From the NCBI GenBank assembly GCA_035388025.1, contig DAOOPA010000004.1, positions 1 through 39,129 on the forward strand: DNA of 39,129 bases, in the 5' to 3' direction. The DNA comes from JAAZMX01 sp035388025. GTDB lineage: Bacteria; Patescibacteriota; Patescibacteriia; UBA2196; GWA2-42-15. The translations under genes and the position numbers were made by a program. Positions 22,698 to 30,956 of this stretch are shown piece by piece (position 1 is the stretch's first letter; each line of letters opens with the position of its first letter). Below the pieces are notes generated by a model. The model saw nothing but the letters and a program-made list of their open reading frames with translations. It made no database searches and was not told the DNA's origin.

Positions 22698-22741
22698 AAA
22701 CTATTGATTTATTTCCACTTTTTTGTTAAGCTTTTTTTAGG

Positions 22742-22766
22742 TGGCCAAATGGCCTTTTGTTTTTTA
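22742..22766 (+). terminator. Weak terminator after the DUF3048 gene
   Basis: GGCC, AAAT, GGCC, then TTTTGTTTTTT. The stem is short (five pairs at most). Confidence 0.55.
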
Positions 22767-22819
22767 AAGTAGACAGCCTAATTTTTGATTTCTGGTTTTG
22801 CCTTTTGAATTTAATACGC

Positions 22820-22895
22820 GCGCTGTTAGCTCAGCTGGTAGAGCAGCTCCCTTTTAAGGAGAAGGTCACAGGTTCGAATCCTGTACAGCGTACCA
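22820..22895 (+). tRNA. tRNA-Lys (anticodon TTT)
   Basis: 76 nt with encoded CCA. Acceptor GCGCTGT pairs with ACAGCGT (a G-U pair at 1-72). D arm GCTC...GAGC. The anticodon loop CTTTTAA gives TTT; the anticodon stem has a G-A mismatch at 27-43. T arm ACAGGTTCGAATCCTGT is perfect. Confidence 0.95.
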
Positions 22896-22905
22896 TATGA
22901 TAGAG

Positions 22906-22928
22906 ACGGGCTTAAATGGCTCGTTTTT
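22906..22928 (+). terminator. tRNA-Lys terminator
   Basis: ACGGGC, loop TTAAATG, GCTCGT, then four more T. Eleven bp after the tRNA 3' end. Confidence 0.7.
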
Positions 22929-23209
22929 GTCTTGTATAAGAAAGGTAATGAGATAATCTGAAATTATAATAGCGATTATTTAGACCACGGTTGGGGGAGT
23001 TTTTGTTGTTTTTAATATCTTTGGCAAGCAAGTATCTTTTTAGTAGACTAAGATAAAAAATTACCACGCCACCAAGGCAAGCGTCCAGGGGCAACGGTTT
23101 CCTTTCTACTTGTCCAGAGCAGAATAAATAAAAACAAAACTCAAAAATTCGCCCCAGACTTTATAGATCCCTGGGACATTGAGGTACTATTAGGACATCA
23201 TGATAAACA

Positions 23210-23272
23210 AAAAATCCACTATTTTCCGAGTTGAGCTCATCCGAGTCTAGTTCAGAAAAAGAGTGGATTTTT
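23210..23272. terminator. Long-loop hairpin, possible topA terminator
   Basis: AAAAATCCACT pairs with AGTGGATTTTT over a ~41-nt loop that itself contains the palindrome TGAGCTCA and two CCGAGT copies. The T run works on either strand; topA ends about 170 bp away on the minus strand. Confidence 0.5.
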
Positions 23273-23274
23273 AA

Positions 23275-23395
23275 TTTAATTTCCAAGAAACAAGAAACAA
23301 TTTCCAAATAAAACTCAAATCATAATATTCAAAATTCAATAATTTATTGTAATTTGGATTTTGGAATTTATTTTGAGTTTGTTCCTTGGAGCTTG
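23275..23395. repeat. AT-rich imperfect palindromic repeat
   Basis: AATTTCCAAGAAACAAG and AATTTCCAAATAAAACTC on the left; TTTGAGTTTGTTCCTTGG on the right; centre near 23338. Same family as 6365-6480. Confidence 0.7.
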
Positions 23396-23439
23396 CTTTA
23401 TTGTTTTCTATCTTCCTACCAACCTACTTATCTACAATC

Positions 23440-25674
23440 CTACTCGCAATCTTTATTGGAGCACTTCTCTTCATTATTCCCAGCGTTGATCATCAAACTT
23501 CCGCACTTGGGACATTTGTTGCCAGACGGTCTGGCCCACAGGGCGAATTTACATTTCGGATATTGGTCACAGGCGTAAAAGGTTTTTTTGGTTTTGGTTT
23601 TTTTGGCCACTATTTTCCCCTTTCCGCACTGTGGACAATCCACGCCGGTGTCTTGGTCAAGCGGTTTGGTATTCTTACATTTAGGAAAAGCGCTACAGGC
23701 CAAAAACTTGCCAAATCTGCCCTGACGGATGAGCATCGGTGCTCCACATTTCTCGCATTTAATATCAGTCATTTCCGGTTCCGGTTTGGGCATTCCTTCA
23801 GATGTGATCTTATTTCCCCCACCCGGGGCTTGATTGTTGCCGGCTACTTGTTTGGTATTGCGGCACTTGGGGAAAGCGCTACAGGCCAAAAACTTGCCAA
23901 AACGGCTGGTGCGCATTACCATCGGCGAGCCGCATTTTTCACACAACTCACCCGTTTCCTCCGCCTCCATGACATCTAGTTTTTTTATTTCCATATATTT
24001 TTTTTCTAAATTTTTCTCAAAAGGATCATAAAAATCACGAAGCAGTGGCACCCATTTTTTCTTGCCCTCAGCCACCTCATCCAAACCCTCTTCCATTTCC
24101 GCAGTAAATTGATAGTCCACTATTTCTGGAAAATGCTGTTTCAATAAATCCGTCACCACCAAGGCAATATCTTGAGGTATAAAACGACCACTTTCGCGCT
24201 TGATATAGTTTCTCTCTTGAATCGTGGAAATGATTGGCGCATAGGTTGACGGCCGGCCGATGCCGAGTTCTTCTAACTTTTTTACCAGGCTGGCATCGTT
24301 ATACCTAGCCGGCGGCTCGGTAAAGCTTTGCTTTGGTTCTAATTTTTGTAAAATCAATTTTTCTTTTTCCTTCAGGCCTGGCAACTCATTTTCCTTGCCA
24401 CTGCCATAAACTTTGAGCCAGCCCGGGAATTTGATCACGTTGCCGGTCGCTCGAAAAACATATTTTTTAGCCCCGATATCGGCGCTGGTATTCTCCACCC
24501 TGGCCGCTTTCATCTGCGAGGCCAGGGCTCGAGACCAGATTAAATTATAGATTTTATATTGTTTATCATCAAGATAATCTTTTAGCTTCTCCGGCGTGGC
24601 AAAAGCGTCAGTCGGCCGGATCGCTTCATGCGCCTCTTGGGCACCCTTGGCTTTGGTTTTATAATAATGCGATTTTTCCGGCAGATATTTTTCACCCAAT
24701 TCTTCCTTTATATAATCACGCGCGCCGGCCACAAAAGAGCTGGAGAGATTGAGCGAATCTGTTCTCATATAAGTGATGAGACCAGTTTGTTCTTTGCCGA
24801 TCTTCACGCCCTCATAAAGCCCTTGGGCCAAATACATGGTCTGCCTGGCTGAAAATCCGAGTTTGTTGTGCGCTTCTTGTTGCAAGGTAGATGTCGTAAA
24901 TGGCGCGGGCTGATTTTTGATAGTTTCCTTTTTTTCTATTTTGACCACCAGATATTCTGCGCCTCTGAGATTCTCGAGGATTTCCTCAATGGTTTTCTTA
25001 TCCTTCAGCTCCAGCTTTTCCAGTTTTTTATTATCAATTTTAATTAAATTCGCCCCTAGCTCTTCACCCCGTTCGGTCTTGAGTAGCGCTTTGAGCGTCC
25101 AATATTCTTCAGCTTGAAACTTTTTTATTTCTTCCTCTCTTTCCACCACCAGTCTCACGGCCACTGACTGTACTCGCCCGGCTGATAAGCCCTTGGCCAC
25201 TTTTTTCCACAAAAAAGGCGACAGCTTGTAGCCGACCAGGCGATCCAGAATTCTTCGCGCCTGTTGGGCGTTCACCAAATCCTCGTCAATTTCGCGCGGA
25301 TGTTTCAGCGCTTCCAAAACCGCGTTCTTGGTGATCTCGTGAAAAGCGATTCTTTTATAAGGCATTTTCTTTTTGCCGGCCTCTAAAATTTGCTCCAAAT
25401 GCCAGGAAATAGCCTCACCTTCTCGGTCTTCATCAGTCGCGAAGTAGATCATGTCAGCTCCCTTGGCCATTTTTTTGAGATTATCCACGATCGGTTTCTT
25501 GTCTTTGCTCACTGTATATTCGGGCTCAAAATAATTTTCTGGCTTCACTCCCATTTTTTTGGCCGGCAGATCGCGCACATGACCGTAAGATGAGGTAATC
25601 TTAAAATCATTGCCCAAAAATTTGGCAATGGTCTTGGCCTTGGTCGGAGATTCGACGATGACTAGATTTTTCAT
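23440..25674 (-). CDS. topA: DNA topoisomerase I
   Basis: A type IA topoisomerase that relaxes negative supercoils. The 744-aa protein starts with the Toprim domain (MKNLVIVESPTKAKTIAKFLG; acidic metal site ATDEDREGE near residue 80). The catalytic Tyr is in TGLITYMRTDS (about residue 304), and GRPSTYAPIIS is the downstream signature. Three Topo zinc-finger modules follow (CEKCGSPM...CRNTK, CEKCGAPM...CKNTK, CPQCGKG...CKFALW), and the chain ends in a further four-Cys cluster (CPKC...CSNKDC). The length is in the normal range. No SD before the ATG; a palindromic repeat lies upstream. Confidence 0.97.
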   Translation of the reverse strand: MKNLVIVESPTKAKTIAKFLGNDFKITSSYGHVRDLPAKKMGVKPENYFEPEYTVSKDKKPIVDNLKKMAKGADMIYFATDEDREGEAISWHLEQILEAGKKKMPYKRIAFHEITKNAVLEALKHPREIDEDLVNAQQARRILDRLVGYKLSPFLWKKVAKGLSAGRVQSVAVRLVVEREEEIKKFQAEEYWTLKALLKTERGEELGANLIKIDNKKLEKLELKDKKTIEEILENLRGAEYLVVKIEKKETIKNQPAPFTTSTLQQEAHNKLGFSARQTMYLAQGLYEGVKIGKEQTGLITYMRTDSLNLSSSFVAGARDYIKEELGEKYLPEKSHYYKTKAKGAQEAHEAIRPTDAFATPEKLKDYLDDKQYKIYNLIWSRALASQMKAARVENTSADIGAKKYVFRATGNVIKFPGWLKVYGSGKENELPGLKEKEKLILQKLEPKQSFTEPPARYNDASLVKKLEELGIGRPSTYAPIISTIQERNYIKRESGRFIPQDIALVVTDLLKQHFPEIVDYQFTAEMEEGLDEVAEGKKKWVPLLRDFYDPFEKNLEKKYMEIKKLDVMEAEETGELCEKCGSPMVMRTSRFGKFLACSAFPKCRNTKQVAGNNQAPGGGNKITSEGMPKPEPEMTDIKCEKCGAPMLIRQGRFGKFLACSAFPKCKNTKPLDQDTGVDCPQCGKGKIVAKKTKTKKTFYACDQYPKCKFALWARPSGNKCPKCGSLMINAGNNEEKCSNKDCE

Positions 25675-25684
25675 ATATTCAGAA

Positions 25685-25825
25685 AATTAAAAACTTTCTA
25701 CTAGTTTATAAACATATTAATAACTAGTAATTTGTAACTAGTAACTAGCGCAAGGAATTGTTTCGTTTAAACAAATTCCAATTTACGAGTTACCAATTAC
25801 TAGTTACGAATTGCTTTACTTGTTT
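25685..25825. repeat. TAACTAGTAAC-type palindromic repeat
   Basis: Left words AACTAGTAATTTGTAACTAG, a central hairpin near 25755-25785 (GGAATTGTTT / AAACAAATTCC), right words TTACGAGTTACC and ATTACTAGTTACG. The same words (an exact 12-mer and 11-mer) occur inside the glycosyltransferase gene at 32673-32706. Confidence 0.75.
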
Positions 25826-25850
25826 GCTTGCCTCGCTTACGGCTTGCCTC

Positions 25851-27122
25851 TTATGAATTGTCTCTCAATATCTTTTCCTCGCTGATCCACTTCTTTCGTA
25901 ATTCTCCGGCTAGGAAAAACGAGCCAGTAATTAAAACCAAATCATCTTTCCCCGCTTCCTGGAGCGCCGCTTCCAAAGCTTGCCAGGGATCAATTTTTAT
26001 CTCCGCCTTTAGTTTTTTATTATTTGCTAAAAACAAATTATACAGTAATTTCAGATCTACGCAAGTTCGGCTGTTGTTCAAGTGCCTAGTAATAAAAACT
26101 TTATTTGCCACTGGCGCTATCATTTTGACGATCTTTTTTTCATCCTTATTCTCGTTTAGAGCAAAGACCAAAACCAATCTCCGATAGTCAAAGCTTTTCA
26201 GGCTTTCCACGGTTGATTTTATTTTATCAGGATTATGCGCTCCGTCCAAGATAACCAGCGGTTGGCCCGACATTATTTCCAAGCGGCAAGGGAGGGTGGT
26301 TTTTTCAATTCCCCGCTGGATTGCCAACGGCTCTATTTTCAGAATTTCCCCAATTTTGGCCACCAGTTTGGCGTTACCATTTTGCCGACTGCCGTTCATG
26401 CCCAGTTTGAAAACCTCTTGGCCAGTGATATCAAAAAATTTCGCTTTTGATTTTTTGGCCCGCTCTTGAAAAATCTTTAATAAATGTTTGTTTTTTTCAG
26501 TAGTTAGAACCACTGCTCCGGGTTTGATGATACCGGCTTTAGCGTTGGCGATTTCCTTCAAGGTCTTACCAAGGGTCTTGGTGTGATCTACTCCAATATT
26601 GGTGATCACTGTTATTTTCGGCCGTTTGATAATATTGGTCGCGTCATTTTCTCCGCCCACAAAAGCCTCCAATACCACATACTCGCATTTCTTTTCCTCA
26701 AAATACAAAAGGGATATAGCTAGAATTATTGCTCCAAAATTAGGCCGCAGTCTCTTGTCCCGCCAGTATATTTTTTCCCAGGCTGGTTTAACGCGATTCA
26801 AAAGCCGGACAAAATTATCAGGACTGATATATTTGTCGCCCACTTTTATTCTTTCGATCATCGTAGTCGTGTGCGGTGAATAAAGCGAACCGACCCGCTT
26901 GCCCTCCGCCGCGAGAATATTGTGGGTCATGGCCGTGACTGAGCCCTTGCCCGAGGTGCCGGCGATGTGAATGAATTTAAATTGATTAAGATTAATTTTT
27001 AATTCCTTGATCAAGTGCTCTGACTTTTTGAACGTAAAATTTATGGCTAATGTTTTTTTATCCCGGATATTGCCAAGCGATTCCAGAAAATGAACCGCCT
27101 TCGAGTATTCTGTAAAATTCAT
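25851..27122 (-). CDS. folC: FolC-type Mur ligase family protein (folylpolyglutamate synthase)
   Basis: A 423-aa ATP-dependent ligase. The P-loop GTSGKGSV (residues 55-62), the FGAIILAISLLYF segment, EAFVGGENDATN, NIGVDHTKTLGKTLKEIANAKAGIIK and ILDGAHNPDK are FolC hallmarks. FolC adds glutamate to folates (and in some bacteria to dihydropteroate). The position of FVGGENDATN corresponds to the usual GGRLDATN, so the GGxxDATN motif is kept, with Arg and Leu replaced. No other folate gene is in the window. It is transcribed in the same direction as topA and dprA. No SD. Confidence 0.9.
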   Translation of the reverse strand: MNFTEYSKAVHFLESLGNIRDKKTLAINFTFKKSEHLIKELKINLNQFKFIHIAGTSGKGSVTAMTHNILAAEGKRVGSLYSPHTTTMIERIKVGDKYISPDNFVRLLNRVKPAWEKIYWRDKRLRPNFGAIILAISLLYFEEKKCEYVVLEAFVGGENDATNIIKRPKITVITNIGVDHTKTLGKTLKEIANAKAGIIKPGAVVLTTEKNKHLLKIFQERAKKSKAKFFDITGQEVFKLGMNGSRQNGNAKLVAKIGEILKIEPLAIQRGIEKTTLPCRLEIMSGQPLVILDGAHNPDKIKSTVESLKSFDYRRLVLVFALNENKDEKKIVKMIAPVANKVFITRHLNNSRTCVDLKLLYNLFLANNKKLKAEIKIDPWQALEAALQEAGKDDLVLITGSFFLAGELRKKWISEEKILRDNS

Positions 27123-27167
27123 AAAGTAGAATTTTTTGTTTTTTAATGATTAATTAATAGTTAATTT

Positions 27168-28271
27168 TTATCTGGCTACGGTGTAAACCATGTTGCCGAG
27201 GTTTCTCACCTTGCCCTTCATTTCCATCAAGATGAGTGTGCTATTAACTTGAGCGGTTGTCAAGCTCGTTGTTTTGATAATTTCATCAACATGGCATGGT
27301 TCCACTGTTATCGCTTGAAGAATCAGAGCCTCTTCTTTGGTATCCGGCACTATCTTGCGGTTGTCAATAAATTCTTTAACCTGTTTCATATTCAATACCT
27401 CTAGCACATCACTGGCAGAGGCCACTAGCTTGGCCCCCATCTTTATCAAATTGTTTGGCCCAACGGCATTGGCGCTGTAAATATTGCCTGGCACGGCCAA
27501 GACATCGCGGTTTTGTTCCAGGGCGTATTTGGCTGTCAAGAGCGCCCCTGAGCTTTCCGGCGCTTCAACAATCAGGGTCGCCAAGCTGAGACCGGAAATA
27601 ATCCTATTGCGTTGGGGAAAATTCTGTTTAATCGGTATGGTGCCTGGCGGGTATTCAGAAACCAAGAGTCCACCAGTTTCCAAAACCTTTTGACCGAGTG
27701 ACCGGTTGATGTTTGGATAAATATCACTATCCCCAATCCCGGAACCAAGTACGCCGATTGTTCGCCCCCCTTTACTTACCGTTGTCTCATGGACAATGGC
27801 ATCAATGCCAATAGCCAAGCCAGAAACCGTGGTAATGCCCTGATTGACCAACTCCGAGACAATATCTATTGCCGCCTGTCTGCCATAGCTGGAATACTTT
27901 CTGGTGCCGACCACCGCTACCGCGAACTCATCACCGGTGGCTTTTAGCTCTCCGCGGTAATACAAAATAGCTGGCGGACTATAAATTTCTTTGAGTAGCC
28001 GCGGATAGTCTGGATCATTTAAGGTGATGATTTTTATGCCGACTTTTTCTATTTTTTCCAACTCCTCGTCCGGTTTGATTATTTGCCTGGCGGCGATCAT
28101 CTCCTCGATTATTTTTTGTTCCACGCCGGCACCGCGCAAATTTTCCCAATCCGCTTCCCAAGCGCATTTCATGGAATCAAAATGTTCCCACAATCTTTTT
28201 AGCCTGGTTGGGCCAAGGCCCTTGACTCGCCCGAGCGCTAACCAATACTTTGTTTCTTCTTGATTGGCCAT
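27168..28271 (-). CDS. dprA: DNA processing protein DprA
   Basis: DprA binds incoming single-stranded DNA and loads RecA during transformation. The 367-aa protein has an N-terminal helix-hairpin-helix (GRVKGLGPTRLKRL), the Rossmann-like core (AVVGTRKYSSYGR, TTVSGLAIGIDAIVHE, GVLGSGIGDSDIYPN, SEYPPGTIPIKQNFPQRNRIISGLS, VEAPESSGALLTAKYALEQNRDVLAVPG) and a C-terminal winged helix (EALILQAI...GKVRNLGNMVYTVAR). Its presence together with ComF suggests natural competence. Divergent from the DUF2090 gene. Confidence 0.96.
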   Translation of the reverse strand: MANQEETKYWLALGRVKGLGPTRLKRLWEHFDSMKCAWEADWENLRGAGVEQKIIEEMIAARQIIKPDEELEKIEKVGIKIITLNDPDYPRLLKEIYSPPAILYYRGELKATGDEFAVAVVGTRKYSSYGRQAAIDIVSELVNQGITTVSGLAIGIDAIVHETTVSKGGRTIGVLGSGIGDSDIYPNINRSLGQKVLETGGLLVSEYPPGTIPIKQNFPQRNRIISGLSLATLIVEAPESSGALLTAKYALEQNRDVLAVPGNIYSANAVGPNNLIKMGAKLVASASDVLEVLNMKQVKEFIDNRKIVPDTKEEALILQAITVEPCHVDEIIKTTSLTTAQVNSTLILMEMKGKVRNLGNMVYTVAR

Positions 28272-28349
28272 ACAATTACAAGATAATTACTACTATCATA
28301 CTCCTTCCGTTATTTTTAGACAACAGCCCCGATAGATGATATTCTTAAA

Positions 28350-28378
28350 TTATCAATCAATAACCATTCACTTAAGAT
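28350..28378 (+). promoter_or_regulatory. Promoter with leaderless spacing
   Basis: TTATCA, a 17-bp spacer, then TAAGAT, ending 7 nt before the ATG at 28386. Same -35 box as the promoter at 18150. Confidence 0.5.
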
Positions 28379-28385
28379 CTAACTT

Positions 28386-29285
28386 ATGCTCGGCTACCCA
28401 AAAAATTTATACGTCTTGCCTTTTGACCACCGCACGTCATTTGTCGAAAATTTTTTTGGCGCGGTCAAAAAACTGACCCCCGCTCAAACTAAAATCATCC
28501 AAAACTACAAAGATATTATTTTTCAAGCTTTTGTTCTGGCCATCAAAAAAGCCAAATTTTACTCCGGCACGCCGGCTATTCTCGTGGATGAAGAATTTGG
28601 CGCGCCTCTTCTCCGCCAAGCTCAAAAGAAAAAAATAACTTTCCTTTTGCCGGTGGAGAAAAGCGGTCAAAAAACTTTCTCTTTTGCTCACGGGTCATCC
28701 TTTGGCATGGAGATCAAAAGGTGGCGACCGGATATTGTCAAAGCCCTGGTCCGCTTTCATCCGTCCGATACAAAAACCAATCAGCTACAACTCCGGAAAT
28801 TGAGCGAGCTTTCCCGTTTCTGTCAAGCCAATGATTACAAATTTTTGGTTGAGTTACTCGTCCCGCCCGCGCCAGCTGATCTGAAAAAAGTAAAAAACAA
28901 TCGCGAGACATTTGACCGCCAAATCCGTCCCGCGCTGACCGTCCGAACCGTCAAAGAATTTCACGCCGCTGGCATTGAGCCCGATATCTGGAAAATAGAA
29001 GCTTTAGAAAAAGCCAGTGATTGGCCCAGGGTGATTCGGGCAGTGCGCGCCGGTCAAGCCCGCCAGTGCGTTTCTATTATTCTCCTCGGCCGCGGCGAGA
29101 ACTTTGCCAAAGTCAAAAGCTGGATGGACACCGCGCCCAAGCGCGAGCTAAATGGTTTTGCGGTCGGCCGCACAGTTTTTTTGCGTCCGCTCATTGATCT
29201 TCATTCCGGCGCCATCAGTAAAAAACAAGCCATACAGCAAATCGCCAACAATTACCTGGAGTTGGTTAGATATTGGCAGAAATAA
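28386..29285 (+). CDS. DUF2090 aldolase-like (TIM-barrel) protein
   Basis: A 299-aa protein matching the DUF2090 domain that forms the C-terminal part of IolC-type proteins and stands alone in some genomes. Visible blocks: NLYVLPFDHRTSF at the N-terminus, ILVDEEFGAPLLRQA, LLPVEKSGQKTFSF, ALVRFHPSDTKTNQLQL, FLVELLVPPAP, EPDIWKIEALEKASDW and SIILLGRGEN, then GFAVGRTVFLRPLIDLHSG. The Lys in DIWKIE occupies the place of a class I aldolase Schiff-base residue. Standalone members are thought to be sugar-phosphate aldolases; the substrate here is unknown. Confidence 0.82.
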   Translation: MLGYPKNLYVLPFDHRTSFVENFFGAVKKLTPAQTKIIQNYKDIIFQAFVLAIKKAKFYSGTPAILVDEEFGAPLLRQAQKKKITFLLPVEKSGQKTFSFAHGSSFGMEIKRWRPDIVKALVRFHPSDTKTNQLQLRKLSELSRFCQANDYKFLVELLVPPAPADLKKVKNNRETFDRQIRPALTVRTVKEFHAAGIEPDIWKIEALEKASDWPRVIRAVRAGQARQCVSIILLGRGENFAKVKSWMDTAPKRELNGFAVGRTVFLRPLIDLHSGAISKKQAIQQIANNYLELVRYWQK

Positions 29286-29289
29286 GCAC

Positions 29290-29400
29290 TATTAAGCTAC
29301 AAATATTATACAAATCTACGAATAAAACTCATCTTGGTATTTTATAGAATAAAAACTTTGATAATATTTGTAAATTTGTAGTTTATTCATATATTTGAGA
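29290..29400. repeat. Repeat region before mreB
   Basis: Contains ACAAATCTACGAAT, ATATTTGTAAATTTGTAG and similar words. The words CTACGAAT and TTGTAAATT recur in the inverted repeat around the GxxExxY gene. Confidence 0.5.
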
Positions 29401-29472
29401 TTTTTGACTATTGCCCCATTTTGAGTTAATCTAGAGACACACAGGTTGTCTCATTTTTTATTATTTTTCTCT

Positions 29473-30480
29473 ATGTTTTTAAAGAAAATCGGCATTGACC
29501 TTGGCACCACTTCAACTCTGGTTTTTATCCCAGGCAAGGGCATTATTATCAATGAACCATCGGTCGTGGCTTATTCCATCGTGGATAAAAAAGTTTTGGC
29601 CGTGGGCGACGAAGCCAAACAAATGATCGGCCGTACGCCCGATACGATTGTGGCCGCCCGGCCGCTCAAAGACGGCGTGATTGCTGATTACAAAACCACC
29701 GAGGCAATGCTCCGTTATTTTATCAACAAAGCTATTGGCGGTATGCGTCTTTTTCGGCCCGAAGTCATGATTGCCGTACCGGGGGCTATTACTTCGACTG
29801 AACGCCGGGCCGCTATTGACGCTACCTTGGCCGCCGGCGCCAAAGCCGCCTACATTATCAAAGAGCCGATTGCCGCGGCTATCGGCGCCAACATTCCCAT
29901 CGGTTCAGCATCCGGTCATATGATTATTGATATGGGCGGCGGCACTTCGGAGATTGCCGTTATTTCTCTAGGCGGAATTGTTACCAATAATTCCGTGCGC
30001 ATCGGCGGCAATAAATTTGATGCCGCTATTCAGGATTATGTCCGCAAGAAATACAATCTGGCCGTAGGAGAAGCCACAGCCGAATTTATCAAAAAAGAAG
30101 CCGGCTCGGCTCTTTATCTCACCAAAAAATTAACCGCTGAAGTTAAGGGTCGCGATATGGTTTCCGGTTTGCCGCGCATTATCACAGTCACTTCCGACGA
30201 CGTGGTGGATGCCCTGCAAGACGATCTCTCCGGACTCATTGCCGCCATCAAGCAAGTATTTTACAATACCCCGCCAGAACTCTCGGCCGACATTATGGAC
30301 AAAGGGATTATCCTTTCTGGCGGCACTTCTCTTTTGCGCAATGTTGACGAATTGATCTCCCAAGCGATTGGCGTTCCCGCCTATAATTCTGATGATGCCA
30401 TTCTCTGTGTAGCCAAAGGCACAGGCATTGCTCTGGAAAATTTGGATGCGTATAAGCGGAGCATTTTGGCAGCGAAATAA
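29473..30480 (+). CDS. mreB: Rod shape-determining protein MreB
   Basis: A bacterial actin that organises lateral wall synthesis beneath the membrane. From the ATG at 29473 the protein has 335 aa. Motifs: phosphate 1 GIDLGTTSTLVF, DGVIADYKTTEAMLRYFI, VMIAVPGAITSTERRA, KEPIAAAIGANI, phosphate 2 MIIDMGGGTSEIAVISLGG, and the adenosine motif GIILSGGTSLLRNVDELI. The MFLKKIGIDLG start forms the usual N-terminus. An in-frame TTG at 29446 would add nine hydrophobic residues and is not needed. No mreC or mreD follows; instead a GxxExxY cassette lies directly after. Confidence 0.96.
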   Translation: MFLKKIGIDLGTTSTLVFIPGKGIIINEPSVVAYSIVDKKVLAVGDEAKQMIGRTPDTIVAARPLKDGVIADYKTTEAMLRYFINKAIGGMRLFRPEVMIAVPGAITSTERRAAIDATLAAGAKAAYIIKEPIAAAIGANIPIGSASGHMIIDMGGGTSEIAVISLGGIVTNNSVRIGGNKFDAAIQDYVRKKYNLAVGEATAEFIKKEAGSALYLTKKLTAEVKGRDMVSGLPRIITVTSDDVVDALQDDLSGLIAAIKQVFYNTPPELSADIMDKGIILSGGTSLLRNVDELISQAIGVPAYNSDDAILCVAKGTGIALENLDAYKRSILAAK

Positions 30481-30482
30481 AA

Positions 30483-30496
30483 ATCTACGAATATAC
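30483..30496. repeat. Inverted repeat, left arm of GxxExxY cassette
   Basis: ATCTACGAATATAC. Its exact reverse complement is at 30937-30950. Confidence 0.8.
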
Positions 30497-30522
30497 CAAT
30501 CTCTTACGAATTTACCAATCAT

Positions 30523-30921
30523 ATGACCGAGCTGGTACACAAAGAATTGAGTTATCAAATAATGGGCGCTTTATTTGAAGCATACAATCGACTCGGTTAT
30601 GGTTATCAGGAAAAATATTATCAAAAGGCCATTACAGAATGTCTTAGAGAAAAGAAAATTAATTTTATTGAGCAAGCTCCTTATAAAGTAAAGATGAAAG
30701 ATAAAATTATTGGCCAATATTTTGTTGACTTTGTGATTGAGCACAAGATAGTACTGGAAATTAAAAAAGCGGAAAGATTTTCCAAACAAAATATTGAGCA
30801 AGTCGGCGGATATTTAAAAGCTACCGGCTTGGAGTTGGCTATTCTCGCCAATTTTACCCCAACCGGCATCAAGGCCAAACGCATGCTAAATTTAAAAAAT
30901 TACCATAAACCTAATTTGTAA
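30523..30921 (+). CDS. GxxExxY family protein (PD-(D/E)XK nuclease-like)
   Basis: A 132-aa protein of the GxxExxY family (TIGR04256-type). The name motif is GYGYQEKYYQ (Gly, Glu, Tyr spacing). FVDFVIEHKIVLEIKKAE carries the Asp...Glu-x-Lys pattern of the PD-(D/E)XK nuclease fold. QVGGYLKATGLELAILANF is the typical end. The function is not established. The gene is flanked by a perfect 14-bp inverted repeat, so it appears as a ~470-bp cassette between mreB and a glycosyltransferase. No ribosome binding site. Confidence 0.92.
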   Translation: MTELVHKELSYQIMGALFEAYNRLGYGYQEKYYQKAITECLREKKINFIEQAPYKVKMKDKIIGQYFVDFVIEHKIVLEIKKAERFSKQNIEQVGGYLKATGLELAILANFTPTGIKAKRMLNLKNYHKPNL

Positions 30922-30936
30922 ATTGGTATCCGATTC

Positions 30937-30950
30937 GTATATTCGTAGAT
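30937..30950. repeat. Inverted repeat, right arm of GxxExxY cassette
   Basis: GTATATTCGTAGAT, the exact reverse complement of 30483-30496. Additional looser complementarity lies just inside (AATTGGTA against TACCAAT). Confidence 0.8.
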
Positions 30951-30956
30951 AAATTT

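Larger units (their letters stand above)
22896..23439. other. Gene-free stretch after tRNA-Lys
   Basis: Contains the tRNA terminator (22906-22928), an unassigned AT-rich part with a GC-rich patch near 23070-23100, a long-stem hairpin (23210-23272) and a palindromic repeat (23275-23395). A 60-codon minus frame at 22912-23094 has no supporting start signal. Confidence 0.45.

Noticed and set aside
22912..23094. A 60-codon minus-strand frame after tRNA-Lys
   Set aside because: No ATG with start signal, no recognisable domain, and it overlaps the tRNA terminator.
29446..29472. Upstream TTG start for mreB
   Set aside because: It adds nine residues not found in MreB; the ATG at 29473 gives the normal N-terminus. 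The same reasoning removed early non-ATG starts of frr, rseP, amrS and the small S2P.
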